Source: Anaerolineales bacterium (GTDB taxonomy: Bacteria > Chloroflexota > Anaerolineae > Anaerolineales > JABWBV01). From it: a DNA stretch of 64,000 nucleotides. Location of the stretch: positions 62,001 to 126,000 of the forward strand of contig JACKAX010000004.1 of NCBI GenBank assembly GCA_020634875.1. The letters run 5' to 3'. Both the position numbers and the translations under genes were made by a program. Of this stretch, positions 54,135-61,310 are shown piece after piece. The notes under the pieces are model-generated. The model worked only from the letters and a program-made list of their open reading frames with translations. It was not told where the DNA came from and did no database searches. How positions within the stretch are numbered: the first letter of the stretch is position 1; each line of letters opens with the position of its first letter.

Positions 54135-54437
54135 TGAATAACACGGGTTTGGAACTTATGCGGGGTCTATTTTGTCTGTGCGAGGAGGCAGCACCGAATA
54201 AGCAACCTCCCCGACCCTAACGGAGATGGCTTCTTACAAGGTGACTTGCAATGATATGTTTTCTGAACTTTTGGAGAGCCATTTCGCTTGATTCGATGAA
54301 CTTTGCCGGGGCGGATCCGGTGGAAGGCTTTTGGAAAATCCACAAACTGCTTGTTTTGGCATCATGAAAAAGCGAAAAATATGTAAAATAGACGCGGGGA
54401 TAACAGAATAGGATGTCCTCACAGAAATGGTGAAATT
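54135..54437. other. Intergenic region without recognised gene
   Basis: Divergent region between tldD and the second hybrid kinase. I see no credible frame, repeat or consensus promoter in it; only a weak GAGG...CCTC pairing near 54180-54212. Confidence 0.5.
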
Positions 54438-57400
54438 ATGACGAAAAAGAAAACAAAATCTGAACTTCTTGTGGAATTGGAACAATCTACGAAACGGATT
54501 GGGGAGTTGGAATCCTTGCTCGCGGATAAGAATGTTGGGCTTCCCACACCATTCTCTTTGCAAACGAAATTAAAGGATTCGCAAGCCCTGTTTCAAACGT
54601 TGTTCAATTTAAGCCCGGTCGCGTATGCGTTGGTTAGAGCCGCAGACCGTTTGATTGTGGATGTTAATCCAGCGTGTGAACATCTCTTCGGATACGCCAA
54701 AAGTGAAATAGTAGGCAAAGTGTCCACATCCATGGATTATTGGGTAGACCCCCATGAACACCAAAGATTAGCGGATGAACTTGCCATCATGGGGAAAATA
54801 GACAACTTTGAATTTGCCTATAAAACAAAATCCGGGGGATTCGGTTGGGCCATTACTTATGCTGCCCCGGTTTTTCAGGATGGAGAAAAATATGTTCTTT
54901 CTTCCTATGTCAATATTACGAAACGCAAAGAGGATGAGCGACAGAATATCCTGATGAAACGCCTCTATGCCACCTTGAGTCAGGTGAACGACACGATCAT
55001 GCAGGTCCCCAACGTGGCAGACCTCTACCAGATGATTTGTGATGCGGCCATAAAGTTCGGAGAAATGCCCCTGGTCTGGATTGGATTGTTGGACGAGACT
55101 TCCGGTGAGCTTCGCCCTTCTTTTGCCAGTGGCGTAGATCTTAGCCAGAGATTGCTCCCTACGAACTATTTTTATGAGGAACATCACAAAAGCTCGCAGG
55201 CGGTCATTGCGCTAAAATCCAAACGCGTTGTAACCTTCGAGAAAGATCAGGTGGATTATCGGACCGACGAATTTTCCTATCTATCACAAATGGAAGGCTG
55301 GATGGCAGTCGCGATTATCCCCTTCTGTTTGAAAAACAAAAGCATTGGAACCTTAACGCTGGTTTCTAATGAAAAAGGCTCATTTTCATCCGATGAAGAA
55401 CATGTACTGCTGGAAGAAATGGGCGTGAATATTTCCTTCGCTCTGGACAAACTGCAGACCGAAGTGGAGCGGCAACAGGCAGAACTCGCCTTACAAGAAC
55501 GTGAACTCAAGCTCAAAAAACTACTTGAGATTCTTCCTGTGGGGGTGTGTATTCTGAATGCAGAAATGCAAATTGTTTTTAGTAACCCGGCCCTGCAAAA
55601 TATTTTGCACATTTCTGGCGAAGAATTTAAAAACGAACATTACCGTTTGCGAAAATATTTGAGGCCAGATGGTTCGCCGATGTTCTCGGAACATTTTGCC
55701 CATGTGCAGGCGCAAAAGAACAAGCGTGTCGTTTACGATGTTGAAACCGGGTTCGTCATAGAAGATGGAACAATCATTTGGTTGAGTGTTTCGGCTGTCC
55801 CCGTAGATTTCCCAGATTGGAAGACCGTGGTCGTAATAACGGATGTCACCGAACGCAAAAAAATGGAAGATTCCCTGCGAATGAGCGAGCATCGCTTGCG
55901 CGAAGCGCAACGGCTTTCCCATATCGGAAACTGGGAATGGAATCTGACCACAGGGGAAACGCGCTGGTCAGAAGAAATCTATGCCATGCACGGGATGAAC
56001 CAGGATGCCCCACCCTTAACCCCCGAGAGGCTTCTCTTGACCGTTTATCCAGATGATCTGGCAAAGGTTAAGGCGGCTATCGGTCAAGCAATTTCCGAGG
56101 GCACCCCGGTTGATATCGAATATCGTATTTTTCACGCCAATGGCTCGGTACGGGTGATTCATGGCGTGGGGGCTGTGACGGAATGGGATGCGGATGGAAA
56201 ACCTTTCCTGATGTTGGGAACGAACCAGGATATCACCGAGCGAAAGCAGACAGAAATTGCGCTCCGAGAAAGTGAGGATAAATTTCGCAAAGCCTTTATC
56301 ACCAGCCCGGACTCCATTAATATCAACCGGATTGAAGATGGGCTTTATGTAGCGATCAATCAAGGGTTTACAAAAACCACAGGGTACACCGAGGCTGAAG
56401 TGATCGGGAGAAGTTCTCTCGATATCCAAATCTGGGCAAGGCTAGAAGATCGGCTCAATTTGGTCAGGGGCTTGAGCAAAGATGGGTTTGTCAATAACCT
56501 GGAAGCCCATTTCCGGATGAAGAATGGAGAAATCCGATACGGCTTGATGTCTGCAGCGATCATCATGCTCGGAAATGTTCCCCATATTCTTAGCATTACA
56601 CGGGACATCACCGAACGCAAACGGGCCGAAGAAAAATTACAAACCCTTAACGCGGAACTGGAACAGCGCGTGGCGAACCGCACGGAAGAACTTGAAAAGG
56701 CAAATCTGGAACTCCAAAACGCGATGCGGGCAAAGGACACCTTCCTGGCCAATATGAGCCACGAACTGCGTACGCCGCTAAATGGCATTCTCGGGATGGC
56801 CGAAATTTTGCTGGAGGAGTATCGCGGCCCCCTAAATGACCGCCAGCGCGAATATATCCATAATATCGAAACCAGCGGGCATTATCTTTTGAGCTTAATC
56901 AATGATATTCTTGACCTTGAGAAGATTAAATCCGGTAAGATGGATTTAAACGTTGAGCCTGTCAGCCTGACGGAAATCTGCCAGACCAGCCTGGCCTTCA
57001 TCGAACAACCAGCAATGCAAAAAGGGGTCAGCATGGAGTTTCATCCCCCGGAACAGGAGATTCTTTTCCTCGCAGATGGGCGTAGGATAAAACAAATGCT
57101 CGCCAACTTATTGGGGAATGCGGTCAAATTTACCCCTGGCCCGGGCAAGGTAACCCTGGAAGTAAAGCTCAACCGGATAGACCACCAAATCGAATTTTAT
57201 ATCACCGATACAGGGATTGGCATTTCGCCCGAAGACCAAAAAAGGCTCTTTACGCCGTTTACCCAATTGGATACCGGCCTGACCCGTAACTACGAGGGCA
57301 CAGGTTTGGGTTTAGCACTGGTCAAACATTTGGTGGACCTCCATCGGGGAAGTATTTCGCTGGAAAGCACCCTCGGCACGGGCAGCAGATTTATCATTTC

Positions 57401-57854
57401 CCTGCCGTGGCGTGTGCCGCCCCCTACCCCATCCTCCCCCCAGGTTTTACCTGAACGCCCTGTCCAGGAGGACAAGCAAGTAAAAAATATGGCGACACTT
57501 CTTCTGGTCGAGGATAATCGCATAAACAGTATGGCGATTGGCGAATACTTGAATGACAAAGGCTACAGTCTCATTTATGCGTATGATGGTCTAGAAGCTT
57601 TGGTGAAAGCGGCGGAGAATGTTCCCGACCTGATTTTGATGGATGTTCAAATGCCACAAATGGATGGTTTGGAGGCAATCCGCCACCTGCGCACGGACCC
57701 CCAGTTTGCCGCGACCCCCATCATTGCGCTGACCGCTTATGCGATGCCGGGGGATCGTGAAAAGTGTTTTGCCGCCGGAGCCACCGATTATATGAGTAAA
57801 CCCATCCGGTATGCAAATTTGATTGTCATGATTGAAAAATTGCTCAGAGAATAA
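54438..57854 (+). CDS. Soluble hybrid sensor histidine kinase (PAS-GAF-PAS3-HisKA-REC)
   Basis: 1138 residues without TM segments. A short coiled coil (1-30) is followed by PAS (about 45-165), GAF (175-345), PAS (360-480), PAS_3 (490-610, IGNWEWNLTTGE), PAS (615-735), a coiled linker, HisKA with His775 in MSHELRTPLN, HATPase_c (YEGTGLGLALV) and a receiver with Asp1069 in LILMDVQMPQMDG. It is monocistronic, ending in a terminator. The domain set fits a cytoplasmic redox, light or ligand sensor; no separate output protein is adjacent. Confidence 0.93.
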   Translation: MTKKKTKSELLVELEQSTKRIGELESLLADKNVGLPTPFSLQTKLKDSQALFQTLFNLSPVAYALVRAADRLIVDVNPACEHLFGYAKSEIVGKVSTSMDYWVDPHEHQRLADELAIMGKIDNFEFAYKTKSGGFGWAITYAAPVFQDGEKYVLSSYVNITKRKEDERQNILMKRLYATLSQVNDTIMQVPNVADLYQMICDAAIKFGEMPLVWIGLLDETSGELRPSFASGVDLSQRLLPTNYFYEEHHKSSQAVIALKSKRVVTFEKDQVDYRTDEFSYLSQMEGWMAVAIIPFCLKNKSIGTLTLVSNEKGSFSSDEEHVLLEEMGVNISFALDKLQTEVERQQAELALQERELKLKKLLEILPVGVCILNAEMQIVFSNPALQNILHISGEEFKNEHYRLRKYLRPDGSPMFSEHFAHVQAQKNKRVVYDVETGFVIEDGTIIWLSVSAVPVDFPDWKTVVVITDVTERKKMEDSLRMSEHRLREAQRLSHIGNWEWNLTTGETRWSEEIYAMHGMNQDAPPLTPERLLLTVYPDDLAKVKAAIGQAISEGTPVDIEYRIFHANGSVRVIHGVGAVTEWDADGKPFLMLGTNQDITERKQTEIALRESEDKFRKAFITSPDSININRIEDGLYVAINQGFTKTTGYTEAEVIGRSSLDIQIWARLEDRLNLVRGLSKDGFVNNLEAHFRMKNGEIRYGLMSAAIIMLGNVPHILSITRDITERKRAEEKLQTLNAELEQRVANRTEELEKANLELQNAMRAKDTFLANMSHELRTPLNGILGMAEILLEEYRGPLNDRQREYIHNIETSGHYLLSLINDILDLEKIKSGKMDLNVEPVSLTEICQTSLAFIEQPAMQKGVSMEFHPPEQEILFLADGRRIKQMLANLLGNAVKFTPGPGKVTLEVKLNRIDHQIEFYITDTGIGISPEDQKRLFTPFTQLDTGLTRNYEGTGLGLALVKHLVDLHRGSISLESTLGTGSRFIISLPWRVPPPTPSSPQVLPERPVQEDKQVKNMATLLLVEDNRINSMAIGEYLNDKGYSLIYAYDGLEALVKAAENVPDLILMDVQMPQMDGLEAIRHLRTDPQFAATPIIALTAYAMPGDREKCFAAGATDYMSKPIRYANLIVMIEKLLRE

Positions 57855-57920
57855 CCGCTCCAAACGCCAGTTACGCGCATCTCCGCTTTTCCTGGCGTGG
57901 TTTCCGCGAAAGGATAAAGA

Positions 57921-57960
57921 AAAACGTCCGGGCACAGATAAAATCATGCCCGGACGTTTT
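57921..57960. terminator. Terminator between kinase and unknown gene
   Basis: AAAACGTCCGGGCA (57921-57934) pairs perfectly with TGCCCGGACGTTTT (57947-57960); A/T-rich ends let it act on both convergent genes. Confidence 0.88.
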
Positions 57961-57987
57961 GTTCGTCTAAAGGTGTACAGGATGCCG

Positions 57988-58725
57988 TTACCCGGCAGAT
58001 TCTTCTACAGGCGGCTCGCTCCCATTCGTCGGGGTGGCCCCCACGAGGGTGTACCCCCAATTTGCCAAATCGGGATGCACTTCCCCATCATATTGAAGCA
58101 GGCTGATAGCAAACGCCGCACCTTGCAACAGGTCTTGCAGTTTGTAGGCTGCACTTCCCCGTATAAAAATGTTGGTTGTCCGTTGGGCTTTGCTGGAACC
58201 TAGATTTTGCGCCAAATCCTGAATGTCCACCAGTAAATTCTGGAGGGTGGTTAGCGGCGGGTCGGAAATTTGTTCCGTGCCGCGGGTAGCTTCATAGGCA
58301 ACATAGAATTCGAGCAGGTGGATGACGTCCAGATCTTTGGCAGGCATTTTAACGGTGTAGCCCCCGCGTTTCGACTGGCGGACGTTCCAGCCCCAATGTT
58401 CGAGGAGGGGTAGGTGATCGGCGTGTTTAAATTTGAGGAAGGCAAGTGCCCGCTGGAGCAGAGATCGCACAGTGTCCACAGCAATGCGATAGGCATCTCG
58501 TGCTTCGGTCCGGGCAGCTTCCCCGGCGTGGGCGAGGTTGCGCGCGGTTTTTGCGGCGTCGAGTTGTGTTTGGATCAACGTCAACCAGGGGTCTTTGAGC
58601 TGATCGGCGAGACTGCGGGAACTTTCGTACGCAATCCAGGTTTCAGCATTTGCAATAATGTCTTCATCGTTGGTCGGCCAGCGAAGTTTGAAGGCGCTTT
58701 GACGGTTTAATTGAATGGTAGCCAT
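57988..58725 (-). CDS. Unknown protein with a duplicated ~100-residue domain
   Basis: 245 residues, soluble, mostly helical. Two halves align: residues about 18-115 (ETWIAYESSRSLADQLKDP, then QRALAFLKFKHADHLPLLEHWGWNV) and about 130-230 (EFYVAYEATRGTEQISDP, then QGAAFAISLLQYDGEV...LANWGYTLV). The shared pattern is hydrophobic-A-Y-E-x-x-R, a short turn with DP, a long helix, and L-x-x-W-G-[WY]. AAAGGG precedes the ATG. I do not recognise the family. It lies directly beside the repeat-rich accessory segment. Confidence 0.75.
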   Translation of the reverse strand: MATIQLNRQSAFKLRWPTNDEDIIANAETWIAYESSRSLADQLKDPWLTLIQTQLDAAKTARNLAHAGEAARTEARDAYRIAVDTVRSLLQRALAFLKFKHADHLPLLEHWGWNVRQSKRGGYTVKMPAKDLDVIHLLEFYVAYEATRGTEQISDPPLTTLQNLLVDIQDLAQNLGSSKAQRTTNIFIRGSAAYKLQDLLQGAAFAISLLQYDGEVHPDLANWGYTLVGATPTNGSEPPVEESAG

Positions 58726-58777
58726 GTTTTTTTACCCTTTGCTTTTTCTGGAAAGGATTTCCCGAATTTGGGGTCTT

Positions 58778-58812
58778 CCCTTGACCGTCACCTGTCAGGT
58801 GACGGTCAAGGG
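58778..58812. repeat. Perfect 35-bp palindrome
   Basis: CCCTTGACCGTCACCTG (58778-58794), a central T, and its exact inverse (58796-58812). Its core TGACCGTCAC also forms the stem of the terminator at 51060-51090. On the plus strand it is followed by CTTTTGTTTTG. It may be a terminator stem or a protein-binding site. Confidence 0.8.
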
Positions 58813-58858
58813 CTTTTGTTTTGTTTCCAGATCGGCATAAATATGATATTTTTTGTTT

Positions 58859-59391
58859 TCCTGAATAATAAACGAAGCAGATTTGCATTCTGCAATCCGG
58901 TTTAAAGATAAAAGTTCACGTGTCATCATTCTGCGGCTTCTTTTATATTTAAAAGGACACAAAAATCCATGCGATGGCTCGATTTAAATTTAAAAGGGCA
59001 GGAACAACTATTCTACAGGTTCATTTAAGTTTAAAAAGGCACAAATCATCATTTTGCGGCACTTTTTAAATTTAAAAACAGAGAAATTCCCATACTACGG
59101 TTCAATTTAAATTTAAAGGAACAATTACGCTGGTTCAGCACCAGTTTATTGATTCGGGGTAAGAGAGATTAGCTTTCTGCGGCTCTGTCTGAGTTCAAAC
59201 GGACGTGCTTCACCCAATTTTGTGCAGAGATTTCGTTTCGGGGCTTGTCCCCACCCTGAGCGGGCGATGCAAAACTTTTCGGAGAGAGAAAGAGCATTAG
59301 GCGGCACATTTTTTTATGCCAAACAACATACATCACCCTTCCGAAGCTCGTTTGAAATTCAGCCTGAAGAGCCGGACAACGGACTGGCTTG
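58859..59391. repeat. Degenerate tandem array with 41-bp period
   Basis: The block TTTAAA starts at 58948, 58989, 59030, 59071 and 59112, exactly 41 bases apart. The clearest units are 58900-58940, 58941-58981, 58982-59022, 59023-59063, 59064-59104 and 59105-59145. Each has an AT-rich half (ATTTAAATTTAAAA) and a GC-richer half ending like ATTCTGCGGCTTC. More diverged units keep phase on both sides (58859-58899; TTCAAACGGA at 59194 is two periods on), and weak ones reach about 59391. The period is not a multiple of three and no frame runs through, so it is non-coding. Confidence 0.75.
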
Positions 59392-59642
59392 CACCAGGGT
59401 CATGATGACCAGTTATACGATTGTGGGGTTTGGTTTTTGTTTTGTGTTACTTTCCGCTTCATCACCCCCCTTGAGTAAGGGTGCGCCCGCACAATCTCAC
59501 GAGGAGGTTGTGCCCCGCCGTACTCGGTCGCATAGACCGAGTACAGCGGCGCTCCCTGTTCCGTAAGGATTATTTTATGGGATTATGAGAAGGATGCAAT
59601 CATCCAAATGGGGGAGGCCCTGTAGGGTAGAGTACGATATTA
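59392..59642. other. Non-coding segment with a cluster of hairpins
   Basis: No supported gene. Three stems follow one another: CCCTT/AAGGG (59468-59481), GCACAA/TTGTGC (59489-59513), and a strong CGCCG...GTACTCGGTC/GACCGAGTAC...CGGCG stem (59516-59551) with a 5-nt loop. Confidence 0.5.
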
Positions 59643-59735
59643 GGAACGGCGTTGCTAGGGGAGGAATGTTGGGTGGGACGCGTGATATGTTGAGGGGATG
59701 GGGAAGATGAGATTCAGGTGGAGCAACGCCGTTCC
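59643..59735. repeat. REP-type unit 1 (inverted-repeat element)
   Basis: GGAACGGCGTTGCT at 59643-59656 and its inverse at 59722-59735 bound a 93-bp unit with a GGGACGCGTG-type interior. Confidence 0.85.
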
Positions 59736-59758
59736 TTTGTACGGGACGGGTGATTGCA

Positions 59759-59852
59759 GGTGTAGTATTGCTTGTTGATTATAAAAGCCCCAGAGATATT
59801 TGGTATGGCGGGGGCAAGAAGCGAAGCATTTTTAATGGAGCAGCACCGTTTT
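59759..59852. repeat. Degenerate REP-type unit A
   Basis: Diverged ends (GTAGTATTGCT; GCAGCACCGTT) in phase with the island. About 100 bases, including GCTTGTTGATTATAAAAGCC, are nearly the same as degenerate unit B at 60965-61058. Confidence 0.65.
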
Positions 59853-59873
59853 TGTTTTGGACGCGTGATACCA

Positions 59874-59965
59874 GGAACGGCGTTGCTAGGAGAGGAATGT
59901 TGTGTAAGACGCGTGGCGGGAAGGGGGATGGGGAAGATGAGATTCAGGTGGAGCAACGCCGTTCC
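59874..59965. repeat. REP-type unit 2
   Basis: 14-bp ends at 59874-59887 and 59952-59965; 92 bp. Confidence 0.85.
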
Positions 59966-59988
59966 TTAAGTTGAGACGCGTGATTGCA

Positions 59989-60080
59989 GGAACGGCGTTG
60001 CTAGGAGAGATGAAATGAGCGGGAAACGTGGTGTCTTGGGATTTGGCAGATGTGTGGTTCTGGTGGAGCAACGCCGTTCC
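59989..60080. repeat. REP-type unit 3
   Basis: 14-bp ends at 59989-60002 and 60067-60080; 92 bp. It shares its inner sequence with unit 4 and less with units 1-2. Confidence 0.85.
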
Positions 60081-60103
60081 TTAAGTTGTGGCGCGTGATT
60101 GCA

Positions 60104-60195
60104 TGAACGGCGTTGCTGTGAGAAATGAAATGAGTGGGAAGTGTGGCATCTTGGGATTGGGGAGATGTGGGTTTCTGGTAGAGCAACGCCGTTCC
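60104..60195. repeat. REP-type unit 4
   Basis: Ends at 60104-60117 (first base changed to T) and 60182-60195; 92 bp. It lies 10 bases downstream of the transposase stop. Confidence 0.85.
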
Positions 60196-60204
60196 TTGTT
60201 GGAC

Positions 60205-60831
60205 TTACTCATCAAACAGAAATGGTGTGAGGACTTTTTCATCCATTTCTCGTTGATGGATTTCATGAAAACTATCTGTGCCATCAAACCAGTTCAAAAC
60301 CGCAGTCCGTTCCACACGAGAGGGTTTTTCGGAAAGCAATGCCTGATAAGATGAGTGGGGCCAAAGTTTGTAATCATCAATCAGGCCGTGATTTTGCGGA
60401 TTGCGGTGAATATAAGCGACCAGAGCCGTGAAATACGCATCCGAGTCCACGAGTTTTCGGTGAACGGGCTTTTCAAAGAGGCTGCCTGTGCGGTTGAAGC
60501 GGTTGTTGATGGTTTTGGTATAAGTGCCAAAGAGGGTGGCAAATTGCTGTCCTAACTTTGCATTTAAGGAACGGCGTTCATCAGAAGATTGTCGTTCCTT
60601 AAATCCTTGGAGAAGCAGGAGGGTTTCTAAATCCCGGATGCGGATCAGAAAATGAAAATGATTGGGCAAAAGGCAATATGCAAAGGTTTCTGCAATCGGA
60701 AAGATATAGTGAATATAGAGTTCCAAAAAATACCGGTAATTGCGCTCCTGGCGAAAAAGCGTTTCGCCATTATTGCCGCGGTTGTAAATGTGGTAGTAGA
60801 GGCCGGGATGAAAAGGAGGTTCTTTGTACAT
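60205..60831 (-). CDS. REP-associated tyrosine transposase (RAYT)
   Basis: 208 residues from the ATG at 60829-60831; the frame is open upstream only because the adjoining repeat unit has no stop. IS200-like Y1/HUH fold: YYHIYNRGNN at the start, the HUH motif PNHFHFLI (His58, His60), and YIHRNPQNHGLIDDY with a candidate catalytic Tyr140. RAYTs process hairpin-forming REP sequences and are usually single-copy domesticated enzymes. REP-type units flank it on both sides, and a partial REP lies inside the gene (60566-60600). It ends in a Asp/Glu-rich tail. It is likely functional. Confidence 0.9.
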   Translation of the reverse strand: MYKEPPFHPGLYYHIYNRGNNGETLFRQERNYRYFLELYIHYIFPIAETFAYCLLPNHFHFLIRIRDLETLLLLQGFKERQSSDERRSLNAKLGQQFATLFGTYTKTINNRFNRTGSLFEKPVHRKLVDSDAYFTALVAYIHRNPQNHGLIDDYKLWPHSSYQALLSEKPSRVERTAVLNWFDGTDSFHEIHQREMDEKVLTPFLFDE

Positions 60832-60849
60832 GGTGTTTCTTGTTAATCG

Positions 60850-60941
60850 GGAACGGCGTTGCTTTAGGAAGCATGTTGTGTGGGACGCGTGGCATGATGG
60901 GGGATGGTTAGGATGAACCTCAGGTGGAGCAACGCCGTTCC
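60850..60941. repeat. REP-type unit 5
   Basis: 14-bp ends at 60850-60863 and 60928-60941; 92 bp. It begins 18 bases upstream of the transposase start codon. Confidence 0.85.
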
Positions 60942-60964
60942 TTAGTACGGGACGCAAGCTTTCA

Positions 60965-61058
60965 GGAGTAGGATTGCTTGTTGATTATAAAAGCCTCAGC
61001 GATATTTGGTATGGCGGGTGTAAGAATCGGAGCATATTTGGTGGAGCAGCATCGTTCC
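60965..61058. repeat. Degenerate REP-type unit B
   Basis: Ends GGAGTAGGATTGCT (60965-60978) and AGCAGCATCGTTCC (61045-61058). It is a near copy of degenerate unit A. Confidence 0.7.
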
Positions 61059-61080
61059 TTGCTTTGGACGCGTGATCCCA

Positions 61081-61173
61081 GGAACGGCGTTGCTGTGGGA
61101 GGAATGTTGTGTAGGACGTGTGACATGATTGGGGGATGGGTAGGATGAAATTCAGGCGGAGCAACGCCGTTCC
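61081..61173. repeat. REP-type unit 6
   Basis: 14-bp ends at 61081-61094 and 61160-61173; 93 bp. A further fragment GGAACGCCGTTC follows at about 61191. Confidence 0.85.
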
Positions 61174-61310
61174 TGATGAGATTGTTTGAAGGAACGCCGT
61201 TCACAGTTTCCCATGCTAAAATAACCGGGAAAATGCGTTTCTCCCTTTTCCAAGAAGCGATGAAATCAACCGAATAAAAGTTCGGTATCTCGACTGCCAA
61301 AGGATGGACA

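Noticed and set aside
58859..59391. CRISPR array
   Set aside because: Repeats are diverged and only the AT-rich 13-16 bases recur; spacers would be similar to each other, and no cas genes are present.
59222..59566. 114-codon plus-strand open frame between the 41-bp array and the REP island
   Set aside because: It crosses degenerate repeat units and a strong hairpin, has no ribosome-binding site and no protein-like pattern.
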